The notes beneath the pieces were generated by a model. That model saw only the letters and a list, made by a program, of their open reading frames with translations, made no database searches and was not told the origin of the DNA. Of a stretch of DNA of 41,735 bases, positions 26,552-34,418 are shown piece after piece. The translations under genes were made by a program, and so were the position numbers. The stretch comes from Bacteroidales bacterium (GTDB lineage: Bacteria > Bacteroidota > Bacteroidia > Bacteroidales > UBA932). The stretch spans positions 1 to 41,735 of the forward strand of contig JAFZPY010000020.1 of assembly GCA_017552475.1 (NCBI GenBank). The letters are read 5' to 3'. How positions within the stretch are numbered: position 1 is the first letter of the stretch; every line of letters begins with the position of its first letter.

Positions 26552-26600
26552 CACCCGGAAATTTGAAATATCATTAAAATAACAAATACCAGAATTAAGT

Positions 26601-27167
26601 ATGGCAACAACAGCAGATTTCAAGAACGGCCTGTACATGAATTACAACGGCAAACCGTGCGTAATCGTTTGGTTCCAGCACGTAAAGCCGGGCAAAGGCC
26701 CTGCATTCGTCAAGGCTAAGCTCCGCAACCTCGAAAACGGCCGCATCCTTGAGAATACATTCACAGCCGGTGTCAAGATCGACACCATCTCCGTAGAGAG
26801 AAGGCCCTATCAGTTCCTCTATGGCGATGAGGACGGATTCAACTTCATGCACGAAGAGACCTATGAGCAGATCTCACTCCCCAAGGACGTTGTGGAGAAC
26901 AGCGACCTTATGAAAGAAGGACAGCATGTTGAGATGATGTTCGTGACCGAGCCTGAGGAGAGATGCCTCACCTGCGAGCTCCCTACCTACGTTACCCTCA
27001 AGGTGACCTACAGCGAGCCTGCAGTGAAAGGCAACACCGCATCTACCAACGCCCTCAAGGAGGTTACCCTCGAGACCGGCGCCAAGATCATGGTTCCCCT
27101 CTTCATCAACACTGACGACGTCATCACAGTCAACACCACTGACCGTTCTTACGGACAGCGCGTTTAA
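26601..27167 (+). CDS. efp: Translation elongation factor P
   Basis: EF-P rescues ribosomes stalled at polyproline stretches. The protein is 188 aa, the usual length, with the N-terminal KOW-like domain (MATTADFKNGLYMNYNGKPC), the tip loop VKPGKGPAF (Lys32 at the modification site of lysine-type EF-Ps), two OB domains, and the terminal motif NTTDRSYGQRV. It stands alone with its own strong promoter and is followed by a terminator, as expected for a highly expressed gene. No modification enzyme is present in the window. Confidence 0.98.
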   Translation: MATTADFKNGLYMNYNGKPCVIVWFQHVKPGKGPAFVKAKLRNLENGRILENTFTAGVKIDTISVERRPYQFLYGDEDGFNFMHEETYEQISLPKDVVENSDLMKEGQHVEMMFVTEPEERCLTCELPTYVTLKVTYSEPAVKGNTASTNALKEVTLETGAKIMVPLFINTDDVITVNTTDRSYGQRV

Positions 27168-27181
27168 CATAGCGTAACGAG

Positions 27182-27213
27182 ATCCCCGATCACGCCTTCG
27201 GCCCGTCGGGGAT
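27182..27213 (+). other. 3'-UTR hairpin after efp
   Basis: ATCCCCGA and TCGGGGAT form an 8-bp GC-rich stem. The enclosed 16 nt contain a smaller GCC-TTC-GGC hairpin. It lies upstream of the true terminator and could protect the efp mRNA end. Confidence 0.5.
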
Positions 27214-27229
27214 GACGACAATAAAATTT

Positions 27230-27276
27230 GCCGGCGGCTGACCTTACACAGGCGAGCCGCCGGCTTCGTTTTTTTA
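27230..27276 (+). terminator. Rho-independent terminator of efp
   Basis: GCCGGCGGCT and AGCCGCCGGC form a perfect 10-bp GC-rich stem with a 15-nt loop, followed by TTCG and a run of seven T. The remaining 120 bp to the next gene hold only a short AAAACGTTTT palindrome (27331-27340) and no gene that I can see. Confidence 0.88.
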
Positions 27277-27399
27277 CCCTATTTTTTATTAACTAAACTA
27301 ACCGGACGAACTAATATCAAAGCGCGTGCCAAAACGTTTTAGTTATCGCTCTTTTACGGCTTTCGGTGAGAAGTTCGTGAGGTAGATGTCTGCGCCGGG

Positions 27400-28023
27400 C
27401 TATTCTGCTGCGGGGAACAGGCCGAAAAGCTCTGCGTCTATTTTGTCAGTTATGTACTGAAAATCTTCAGGACGGTTTTCAAATTTGATCTTGTCTACAT
27501 CCACGATGAGGAGACGGGACTTGTAGTCCGCAATCCAGTCCTCGTAGCGCTGGTTGAGGCCGGTGATGTAGTCAATGCGGATGCTCTTTTCGTACTCTCG
27601 GCCGCGTTTCTGGATCTGGGCTATGAGGTTGGGAATGGAGCTGCGGAGGTAGATCATCAGGTCAGGGGCCTTGACGAGCGACATCATCAGGTCGAAGAGG
27701 TCGCTGTAGTTTTCGAAATCGCGGGTGCTCATAAGGCCCATGCCGTGGAGGTTGGGCGCGAAGATGCGGGCGTCTTCGTAGATGGTGCGGTCCTGGATGA
27801 TGACGTCTTTCTGCCTGGATATTTCCACGACGTCCTTGAATCTCTTGTTGAGGAAATAGATCTGGAGGTTGAACGACCAGCGCTCCATATCCTCGTAGAA
27901 GTCTGCGAGGTATGGGTTGAAATCAACTGATTCAAACTTCGGCGTCCAGCCGTAGTGGGCTGCGAGCATCTTGGTGAGGGTGGTCTTGCCACTGCCTATG
28001 TTACCTGCGATTGCTATGTGCAT
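27400..28023 (-). CDS. Deoxynucleoside kinase, copy 1 (dGK/dAK-type)
   Basis: 207 aa. Deoxynucleoside kinases salvage deoxynucleosides to dNMPs. The P-loop is IAIAGNIGSGKTTLTKML, the substrate-site helix region includes WSFNLQIYFLNKRF, the DRx catalytic motif is QDRTIYEDARIF, and the lid is IQKRGREYEKSIRIDYI. It is closely similar to the gene immediately upstream (28035-28658) in length and every motif. In lactobacilli such tandem genes encode the two subunits of a dAdo/dGuo kinase heterodimer, and a heterodimer is a reasonable guess here. It begins 11 nt after its paralogue. Confidence 0.93.
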   Translation of the reverse strand: MHIAIAGNIGSGKTTLTKMLAAHYGWTPKFESVDFNPYLADFYEDMERWSFNLQIYFLNKRFKDVVEISRQKDVIIQDRTIYEDARIFAPNLHGMGLMSTRDFENYSDLFDLMMSLVKAPDLMIYLRSSIPNLIAQIQKRGREYEKSIRIDYITGLNQRYEDWIADYKSRLLIVDVDKIKFENRPEDFQYITDKIDAELFGLFPAAE

Positions 28024-28034
28024 TGTATGGATAT

Positions 28035-28658
28035 TTATTGATTATCATTAAACAATCCGTAGAGCTCCGCGTCAAGCTTGTCGGTGATGACGGAAAAGTC
28101 TTCGGGATGATGCTGGAAGTCCAGGTTGTCGGCGTCGATCGTGAGGAGGCGGCCCGGGTAGGAGGCAATCCATTGTTCGTAGCGCTCGTTGAGGCCCTGG
28201 AGATATTCGATGCTCATGCCTTGCTCGTAGTCGCGGCCACGGCTCTGTATCTGCGAAACAAGGTGGGGGACGGAGCATTTGAGGTATATCAGGAGGTCGG
28301 GGTTTTTGACCGTCGACATCATCTCCTTGAAGAGGTGCATGTAGGTGTCGAAGTCGCGTCTGGAGAGGTTGCCCATCGCGTAGTTGTTGGCTACGAAGAT
28401 GTAGACTCCTTCCATGATGGTGCGGTCCTGGATGATGACGTCGCTGGATTTGGCGATGTCGAGGATATCCTGGAAGCGCTCGGCGAGGAAGTATACTTCG
28501 AGGTTGAACGACCAGCGGGCGATGTCCTTGTAGTAGTCTTCAAGGTATGGGTTGTAGCTGACCGACTCGAATTTGGGAGTCCAGCCATAATGCTGCGCGA
28601 GCATGGTGGTGAGAGTGGTCTTGCCGCTGCCGATATTTCCTGCGATGCCTATGTGCAT
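28035..28658 (-). CDS. Deoxynucleoside kinase, copy 2 (dGK/dAK-type)
   Basis: 207 aa, tandem paralogue of 27400-28023. The P-loop is IGIAGNIGSGKTTLTTML, with WSFNLEVYFLAERF, QDRTIMEGVYIFVAN and lid IQSRGRDYEQGMSIEYL. Differences between the copies cluster after the DRT motif (EDARIFAPNLHGMG versus EGVYIFVANNYAMG), a region that lines the nucleoside site in this family, so different base specificities are plausible. It is the first gene of a two-gene operon; a perfect -7 box lies 39 nt upstream. Confidence 0.93.
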   Translation of the reverse strand: MHIGIAGNIGSGKTTLTTMLAQHYGWTPKFESVSYNPYLEDYYKDIARWSFNLEVYFLAERFQDILDIAKSSDVIIQDRTIMEGVYIFVANNYAMGNLSRRDFDTYMHLFKEMMSTVKNPDLLIYLKCSVPHLVSQIQSRGRDYEQGMSIEYLQGLNERYEQWIASYPGRLLTIDADNLDFQHHPEDFSVITDKLDAELYGLFNDNQ

Positions 28659-28697
28659 AGAAAACCAGTGTGTAATCAGTCGTGAAGGATTAGACTA

Positions 28698-28705
28698 CAA
28701 ATATA
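28698..28705 (-). promoter_or_regulatory. Putative -7 box of the deoxynucleoside kinase pair
   Basis: On the minus strand TATATTTG matches TAnnTTTG. It lies 39 nt before the ATG at 28658. No clear TTTG at the ideal distance. Confidence 0.45.
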
Positions 28706-28749
28706 TGTAAAAATAACGAGTTTTCATGTCACAATCACAATAAATGAGG

Positions 28750-28781
28750 ATTGCCTTTACACATGAACACCGGTACCTTTG
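28750..28781 (+). promoter_or_regulatory. Promoter of flavodoxin gene
   Basis: ATTG (28750-28753), a 20-nt spacer and TACCTTTG (28774-28781) give a 3/4 plus 8/8 match with ideal spacing. It ends 26 nt before the ATG at 28808 and excludes the earlier in-frame ATG at 28751 as the start. Confidence 0.7.
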
Positions 28782-28807
28782 TTTCAATAAAAAACACATG
28801 CTTGGAA

Positions 28808-29293
28808 ATGAAAACAATCATCTACTACGGTTCCACAACGGGAACATGCGAGGCTCTCGCCGGCAGGATAGCCGATGCCCTTGGCGGGGCGGATGTCAGG
28901 AATGTCACAGAACTTGATGCCAGGGCCACTGAATACGATCTCATCGTTCTCGGTACTTCCACATGGGGTATCGGAGACATGCAGGACGACTGGTTCGACG
29001 GAGTGAATAAGCTGAAAGGCCTCAATCTGTCCGGCAAGAAAATAGCTGTTTTCGGAGTCGGGGATGCTGACAGTTATCCTGATTCCTTCTGCGGAGGCAT
29101 GAAAGGACTTTATGATGCGGCTCTCCAGGCCGGGGCTGACGTACTCCCCGGTGTGGATGCAGGTGAGTATGGCGCTGTCTCATCAGACGCTATCGTGAAC
29201 GGCGCTTTCGTGGGGCTCGCTCTTGATGAGACCAATGCTCCTGACAAGACTGAATCCAGGATATCATCCTGGGTGGCTAGTCTGAAACAGTAA
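28808..29293 (+). CDS. Flavodoxin
   Basis: 161 aa; a small FMN electron carrier. The phosphate-binding loop is YYGSTTGTCEALAGRIA (the flavodoxin T/S-x-T-G-x-T motif). The isoalloxazine-stacking loops are GTSTWGIGDMQDDW and the GVGDADSYPDSFCGGM region, the latter typical of long-chain flavodoxins. The start at 28808 places the beta-1 strand MKTIIYYG at the N-terminus. An in-frame start 19 codons earlier lies inside the promoter. Its last 17 nt overlap the end of the convergent hydrolase gene. Confidence 0.95.
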   Translation: MKTIIYYGSTTGTCEALAGRIADALGGADVRNVTELDARATEYDLIVLGTSTWGIGDMQDDWFDGVNKLKGLNLSGKKIAVFGVGDADSYPDSFCGGMKGLYDAALQAGADVLPGVDAGEYGAVSSDAIVNGAFVGLALDETNAPDKTESRISSWVASLKQ

Positions 29294-30983
29294 GCGAGAT
29301 ATTTGTCCCTGAAAGGAGGATTACGTCGCATGGACGGTAATCCTCTTTTTTCGCATATAGGGGATTGCCGAGGAATGTCTGAGGATTCATGGCGACCAGG
29401 GGGAAGAGGCTGCTCTGGATGACGGCCATGATGCGGTGCCCGGGGAGGAAGTGGTGGCCTATGTCGTTGAGATTGAATTCCATAGTGAAGGGTTTGCCCG
29501 GTGTGGCGGGGGCGGGATGAGACATGCTGTCGCGGAAACGGACGGGTTTGACGCCATAGCGGACGAGCTGCTCGGTGCCGTCGGGATGACGGTCAATGAG
29601 TTTTATGACCATGTCTGCGTCGGTGGTGGAGATGGCGAGCTCGAGGTGGATGCTGACGGGGCCTTCGGCGCGGAGGGTTTCGGTGAGAGGTGCGCTTGTG
29701 AAGGTGAGAAGGTCGGGGCGACGCGTGAGAGGGCGCTGGTCTTCATGGGCGGCTTCGCGGGGCCAGCCGGAGGAGGGAACGGTTGCGGTGAAGGGTATTG
29801 GGTGCGAGGGGTCGGAGGTGTAGGAGCAGGAAGCGCTGGATGGGGTGTCTGCAAGGGTGTTGTGGTCGCTGCAAAAAAGCTTGAGCTGTCGCGTGCCTGG
29901 CGCCGGCCAGGAAGGAAGATGGCGCCAGAGGGAGGAGTCTCCGCTCGGAAGGATGAGAACAGGGGCCGGCAGGGTGTCGGCGCTGTTGTCAAGATAGTGG
30001 GCGAAGAAGGGGTATTCGATGCGGTCGAGGAAAGTGGAGGCTTCGATGCCGTTTTTACGCCATGTCCCGTGATACCAGGGCCCTTGGACAAGGTAGGCGG
30101 GGGTGTTCGGTGAGAGCCGGCGCAGTTGCCTGTAGGTCTCGAGTGGACCGTAGGGGTCTTCGGTGTCGTACCAGCCGCCGACTATGAGAACGGCGGAGCG
30201 GATGTCGTGGAGATGACGGGCCGGGTTGCGCTCTGACCAGAACTGGTCGTAAGTGGGGTGCTCGCGCATCTCGGCGAGGAAGGGAAGGTCTTTCCCGACG
30301 GTATCGAGGATGTCGGAGATGGCTTTGCCGTTGAAATGGTCGTAGTAGTCGCCGTCGATGTCGACAAGCGGTCTGGGAGAGCGGATGCCGGGCTTTTTGC
30401 GGGGACGGAAGAAGAAGTTGCCAAAGGTGTAGAGGCTGTATTGGAAAGCGCCGTGCATGTGTGCGTCGTCGCCCATGAACCAGTCTGTGACGGGGGCTTG
30501 CGGCGAGACGGCCTTGATGGCGGGATGACGCGAGAGGGCGGCCATGGTGGCGTAGAAACCGGGATAGGAGGTGCCTTTGACGCCGATATTGCCGTTGGTG
30601 TTGAGGTGTTTAAGAAGCCATTCGGCGGTGTCGTAGGTGTCGGTGGCCTCGTCGATGCCGGCTGGGTCGAGCGGCCTGATGTTGACGAAGTCGCCTTCGC
30701 TCAGATAGGTGCCGCGAACGTTTTGGTAGACAATGATGTAGCGGTGCAGGACAAAGTTGCGCATGATGGTGCGGAGGTTGCGCGCAAAGGTCTTGCCGTA
30801 GGGGCTGAGCGGGTATGGGGTGCGCAGCATGATGACGGGGCGGGGTGCATCGGTGACGGGAATGTAGACGGCGGTGTAGAGTGAGACGCCGTCCCGCATG
30901 GGGATCATTATTTCCTTTTTGGAGTAGTTGGCTGACAGCCATTTGTGCGTGACTGCGCCTGTGTTGCCCGTGGTTGTTGTCAT
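29277..30983 (-). CDS. CocE/NonD family serine hydrolase (X-Pro dipeptidyl-peptidase S15-like)
   Basis: 568 aa from ATG 30983 (MTTTTGNTGAVTHKW...). The open frame continues 190 codons upstream across xseA, but that part has no family sequence. The alpha/beta-hydrolase core starts with MIPMRDGVSLYTAVYIP and the oxyanion/QDVRG-like motif VYQNVRGTYLSEGDF. The nucleophile is Ser139 in GTSYPGF, the acid Asp is in GGWYDTEDPY, and the His is in QGPWYHGTW. The C-terminal beta-jelly-roll domain (about 370-560) ends with HHFLPGHRIMAVIQSSLFPLV. No signal peptide is seen in the chosen start. Substrate (acyl ester, amide or X-Pro peptide) is not predictable. It is divergent from xseA with 60 bp between. 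Confidence 0.9.
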   Translation of the reverse strand: MTTTTGNTGAVTHKWLSANYSKKEIMIPMRDGVSLYTAVYIPVTDAPRPVIMLRTPYPLSPYGKTFARNLRTIMRNFVLHRYIIVYQNVRGTYLSEGDFVNIRPLDPAGIDEATDTYDTAEWLLKHLNTNGNIGVKGTSYPGFYATMAALSRHPAIKAVSPQAPVTDWFMGDDAHMHGAFQYSLYTFGNFFFRPRKKPGIRSPRPLVDIDGDYYDHFNGKAISDILDTVGKDLPFLAEMREHPTYDQFWSERNPARHLHDIRSAVLIVGGWYDTEDPYGPLETYRQLRRLSPNTPAYLVQGPWYHGTWRKNGIEASTFLDRIEYPFFAHYLDNSADTLPAPVLILPSGDSSLWRHLPSWPAPGTRQLKLFCSDHNTLADTPSSASCSYTSDPSHPIPFTATVPSSGWPREAAHEDQRPLTRRPDLLTFTSAPLTETLRAEGPVSIHLELAISTTDADMVIKLIDRHPDGTEQLVRYGVKPVRFRDSMSHPAPATPGKPFTMEFNLNDIGHHFLPGHRIMAVIQSSLFPLVAMNPQTFLGNPLYAKKEDYRPCDVILLSGTNISLTVSD

Positions 30984-30989
30984 AATGCG

Positions 30990-30997
30990 CAAATCTA
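30990..30997 (-). promoter_or_regulatory. Putative -7 box of the CocE-like hydrolase gene
   Basis: Minus strand TAGATTTG, full TAnnTTTG match, ends 6 nt before the ATG at 30983. The transcript would start at or within a base or two of the start codon. No TTTG -33 box at the ideal distance. Confidence 0.4.
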
Positions 30998-31030
30998 CGA
31001 AAAAAGAGTGGTATTGTTGAGGGAATTGTT

Positions 31031-31038
31031 TAAATTTG
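31031..31038 (+). promoter_or_regulatory. Putative -7 box of xseA and the glycogen operon
   Basis: TAAATTTG, full TAnnTTTG match, ends 5 nt before the xseA ATG at 31044. As for the divergent gene, this implies a leaderless or near-leaderless mRNA. The -33 region (AGTG at the 20-nt position) is weak. Confidence 0.4.
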
Positions 31039-31043
31039 TAGAC

Positions 31044-32231
31044 ATGGAGCGCACTGGCTACATAGACCTGGCTGTTTTGCAGGCCCGCGTGAAGGAGGGG
31101 CTTTCCAATCTCTTCCCGGAGCGGTTGTGGGTTCGCGCCGAGATTAGCCAGTGGAGTCCCAGGGCCAACGGGCATTGCTACCTGAGCCTGTCGCAGACAA
31201 GGGACGGAGTGACGGTGGCCGAGGTGAGGGCGATGATCTGGCGCTCTTCTTATCTGACGCTCAAGGATTTTTTCGAAAAGGAGACGGGATCTGAGCTTCG
31301 CGCCGGAATCACGGTGCTTGTGAGGGTGCAGGTGTCGTTTCATGAGGTGTATGGTTATTCGCTTGTGATTGATGACATTGACCCGGCGTTCACGCTGGGA
31401 GAGAGGGCGGCGGAGAGACAGCGCACTATTGAGAAGCTGACGGCAGGGGGGTATATGGAGCTGCAGCGGGAGCTGGCTCTGCCGTTGTTGCCGTACAGGC
31501 TGGCGGTGATTTCGTCGAGGACGGCGGCGGGGTTGCAGGATTTTCGTAATCATTTGCTGGACAATGAGTATGGGTTTGCTTTCGAGGTGGTGCTGTTTGA
31601 GGCGTTGATGCAGGGAGAGGGGGCCCCGGCCAGTATTATTGATGCACTTGACAGGGTGCAGGAAGGGCGGTTTGATGCCGTGCTGCTGCTCCGTGGAGGT
31701 GGTTCAGAGCTGGATCTGGCTTGTTTTGATGATTATTCCCTGGCTGTCGCACTGGCGACCTGTGCGGTGCCTGTGTTTACGGCTATCGGGCATGACAAGG
31801 ACGTGCATGTGGCTGATCTGGTGGCGCATAAGGCCGTGAAGACGCCGACTGCGCTGGCTGATGAGTTCCTTGCCTGCTATATTGCTGAGGATGAGAGGAT
31901 AGGGATGCTGGGGATGCGCATCGTGAAGTCGTTGCTGCGCAAGGTGGGAGCTATGGAGGCTCCTTTTGTCGCAGCCATGCATCGCATCCGCATGGCTGCT
32001 TCTGCGCGGCTGGGATTGGAAGTCTCGCGTGTGGCGCTGCAGGAGGCACGCATTGCCTCGGCGGACCCGCGTACTATATTGGACAGGGGTTATGTCCTCG
32101 TTACCGGCGAGGATGGTAAGCTCCTCAAATCGGCCTCGCGCATAAGTGTGGGGCATAACATCGGCGTCCGCTTCGGGGACGGCCGCCTGAAGGCGACGGT
32201 GACCGAGGTGAAGACCGGACGCATTAAATGA
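31044..32231 (+). CDS. xseA: Exodeoxyribonuclease VII large subunit
   Basis: XseA with XseB degrades single-stranded DNA in both directions. The start at 31044 gives 395 aa, MERTGYIDLAVLQARVKEGL. A longer in-frame start at 30945 lies in the divergent gene. The N-terminal OB domain contains LWVRAEISQWSPRANGHCYLSL. The catalytic domain contains LAVISSRTAAGLQDF, LLLRGGGSELDLACFDDYSLA and FTAIGHDKDVHVADLVAHKAVKTPTALA. The C-terminal end has DPRTILDRGYVLVTGEDGK. It is somewhat short because the coiled-coil segment is compact. Its TGA overlaps an ATG of xseB (32228-32231). Confidence 0.96.
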   Translation: MERTGYIDLAVLQARVKEGLSNLFPERLWVRAEISQWSPRANGHCYLSLSQTRDGVTVAEVRAMIWRSSYLTLKDFFEKETGSELRAGITVLVRVQVSFHEVYGYSLVIDDIDPAFTLGERAAERQRTIEKLTAGGYMELQRELALPLLPYRLAVISSRTAAGLQDFRNHLLDNEYGFAFEVVLFEALMQGEGAPASIIDALDRVQEGRFDAVLLLRGGGSELDLACFDDYSLAVALATCAVPVFTAIGHDKDVHVADLVAHKAVKTPTALADEFLACYIAEDERIGMLGMRIVKSLLRKVGAMEAPFVAAMHRIRMAASARLGLEVSRVALQEARIASADPRTILDRGYVLVTGEDGKLLKSASRISVGHNIGVRFGDGRLKATVTEVKTGRIK

Positions 32232-32425
32232 CAGTGACTATGAAAGATTTTGACTATTCCAAAGCCATCGCGGAACTCGAGACCATCGCCGCCAGGGTTG
32301 AAGACCCGGAGACGGGACTGGATGATATCGACGCTCTGGTGACACGCAGCAAGCTTCTCGTGAAGCAGTGCCGTGATTATCTGCGTACGGTCAGGGATAA
32401 GGTGGATTCATTGGATAAAGACTGA
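32228..32425 (+). CDS. xseB: Exodeoxyribonuclease VII small subunit
   Basis: 65 aa (61 if the ATG at 32240 is used; MKDFDYSKAIAELETIAARVEDPETGLDDIDALV). The helical XseB signature, with I-x-E-L-E-x-I at the N-terminus and a regular coiled-coil pattern to the end, is clear. The ATGA overlap with xseA implies translational coupling in the ratio expected for the complex. glgB begins 2 nt later. Confidence 0.93.
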   Translation: MTVTMKDFDYSKAIAELETIAARVEDPETGLDDIDALVTRSKLLVKQCRDYLRTVRDKVDSLDKD

Positions 32426-32427
32426 TT

Positions 32428-34398
32428 ATGGAAAAGGGTATGATATACGAGACGGACCCGTGGCTTGCTCCTTACCGCGAGGCCGTCGATGCGAGGCATG
32501 AGAGGATACTCTCGTGCAAGCAGCGTATTTCCGGCGACAGGCCGCTTTCGGAGGCGATCAACAACCACCTTTATTATGGACTTCATCGTACCGGGGATGG
32601 CTCGTGGGTGTTCCGTGAATGGGCTCCTGGCGCGACGAGGATATACCTGGTCGGTGGTTTCAACAACTGGAAACGCACCTCCAGTTATGCCCTGCATCCG
32701 TGCGGAAGCGGAAATTGGGAGATTACCGTTCCGGAGATGTTCCTTCATCACGGGGATCTGTATAAACTGTATGTTGAATGGCCCGGAGGTGGCGGGGAGA
32801 GACTTCCCGCATACACGACGCGCGCCGTGCAGGACCCGTCCACGAAGATTTTTTGCGCCCAGGTCTGGGACCCGGAAGAACCTTATGTGTGGAAGCACAA
32901 GTCTCCGGGATGCCGGCCGCATCCGTTTATATATGAGTGCCATATCGGCATGAGCTCCGAGCAGGAGAAGGTAGCGTCGTTTGATGATTTCCGCACCGGA
33001 GTGTTGCCCCGAGTGGCTGCCCTCGGGTATGATACAATTCAGATAATGGCGCTGCAGGAGCATCCTTATTACGGCTCTTTCGGCTATCAGGTGTCCAATT
33101 TCTTTGCACTGAGTTCGCGTTTCGGGACTCCGGAGGAGTTTAAGAGACTGGTCGATGAGGCTCATTCGCGTGGCATCTCGGTCGTCATGGACATCGTGCA
33201 TTCGCACAGTGTTGACAATGAGGCTGAGGGATTGTCGCGCCTTGACGGCTCCGATGACCTGTATTTCTATTCCGGACCGCAGGGACACCATCCTGCATGG
33301 GGGTCGCGTTGTTTCGATTATGGCAAGGACGAGGTGAAGTATTTCCTGTTGTCCAATTGTAAATATTGGATGGAGGAATATCATGTGGACGGGTTCCGCT
33401 TTGACGGGGTGACCAGCATGATTTATTGGGACCACGGGCTTGGAAAGGATTTTGTCGGGTATGACAGGTATTTTGACGGGGGAGTGGATGAAAATGCCGT
33501 GACATACCTCGGCCTTGCTAACATGCTCATCCATGAGCTGAACCCTTCGGCATTTACGATTGCTGAGGATGTCAGCGGTATGGCTGGTCTTGCGGCTCCG
33601 TTTGAGGCAGGGGGTGTCGGGTTTGATTTCCGCATGGCCATGGGGATTGCCGATCACTGGATAAAGTGGATAAAAGAGCGTTCCGACGAGCAGTGGAGCC
33701 CGGGTGAGATTTGGTACGAGCTGACAAATAAGCGCGCGGACGAGAAGACGATCAGCTATGCCGAATGCCATGATCAGGCCCTTGTGGGAGATAAGACGCT
33801 GATTTTCCGCCTTATGGACAAGGAGATGTATTTCTCGATGAATACAGGCTCACGCAATCTCATAGTGGACCGTGGGATAGCTTTGCATAAGCTTATACGT
33901 CTCGTCACGGCTGCAACGGCGGGGGACGGCTATCTGAATTTCATGGGCAATGAGTTCGGCCACCCCGAATGGATAGATTTCCCTCGTGAGGGCAACGGAT
34001 GGTCGTTTAAATACGCCCGTCGCCAGTGGTCGCTCTCCGAGCCGGATTATCTGAGATATAAATACTTGCAGAATTTTGACTCCGATATGGTCCGCCTGCT
34101 GAAGGAGGAGGGGGTGCTGGAGGAGCGTCCGTCATTGCTTAGAGCCGATGAGGAAAAGAAAATATTGATTTTCAAGAGGAAAAATTATATATTTGCTTTT
34201 AACTTCCACTGCGAAGGCTCTTTTGCGGATTACGGCTTTGCCGCACCCGGGGGAGAATATGAAGTAGTCCTCGACTCCGACGAAAAGAAATACGATGGCT
34301 TTTCGCGGATAAATCTGCACGAGCGCCATGCGACGACCGATTCGTCGTTGTATCTCTACTTGCCTTCAAGGTGTGCGTTGGTGCTGAAGAGATTGTAA
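32428..34398 (+). CDS. glgB: 1,4-alpha-glucan branching enzyme (GH13, eukaryote-like GH13_8 type)
   Basis: GlgB forms alpha-1,6 branches in glycogen. The protein is 656 aa. The CBM48 domain (about 50-130) includes FREWAPGATRIYLVGGFNNW. The catalytic barrel has HIGMSSEQEKVASFDDF, VVMDIVHSHSV, nucleophile Asp326 in DGFRFDGVTSM, acid/base Glu380 in TIAEDVSGM, and Asp449 in AECHDQALVGDKT. It ends with an all-beta C-domain. The pattern FRFDGVTSM/YWDHG and HDQALVGDKT resembles plant and animal branching enzymes (subfamily GH13_8) more than E. coli GlgB. It is the first carbohydrate gene after xseAB; the debranching-like gene follows 20 nt later. Confidence 0.95.
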   Translation: MEKGMIYETDPWLAPYREAVDARHERILSCKQRISGDRPLSEAINNHLYYGLHRTGDGSWVFREWAPGATRIYLVGGFNNWKRTSSYALHPCGSGNWEITVPEMFLHHGDLYKLYVEWPGGGGERLPAYTTRAVQDPSTKIFCAQVWDPEEPYVWKHKSPGCRPHPFIYECHIGMSSEQEKVASFDDFRTGVLPRVAALGYDTIQIMALQEHPYYGSFGYQVSNFFALSSRFGTPEEFKRLVDEAHSRGISVVMDIVHSHSVDNEAEGLSRLDGSDDLYFYSGPQGHHPAWGSRCFDYGKDEVKYFLLSNCKYWMEEYHVDGFRFDGVTSMIYWDHGLGKDFVGYDRYFDGGVDENAVTYLGLANMLIHELNPSAFTIAEDVSGMAGLAAPFEAGGVGFDFRMAMGIADHWIKWIKERSDEQWSPGEIWYELTNKRADEKTISYAECHDQALVGDKTLIFRLMDKEMYFSMNTGSRNLIVDRGIALHKLIRLVTAATAGDGYLNFMGNEFGHPEWIDFPREGNGWSFKYARRQWSLSEPDYLRYKYLQNFDSDMVRLLKEEGVLEERPSLLRADEEKKILIFKRKNYIFAFNFHCEGSFADYGFAAPGGEYEVVLDSDEKKYDGFSRINLHERHATTDSSLYLYLPSRCALVLKRL

Positions 34399-34418
34399 GA
34401 ACATAACCCGATATTGCC

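Noticed and set aside
27331..27340. AAAACGTTTT palindrome between the efp terminator and the kinase gene
   Set aside because: Short, AT-rich, single occurrence, not paired with a promoter.
28751..28807. N-terminal extension of flavodoxin (19 codons)
   Set aside because: It contains the promoter and would precede the beta-1 strand that normally starts the protein.
29277..31553. Single long minus-strand frame (758 codons) reaching back across xseA
   Set aside because: The first 190 codons have no family sequence, are antisense to a clear xseA, and the natural CocE-family start with its own promoter-like box is at 30983.
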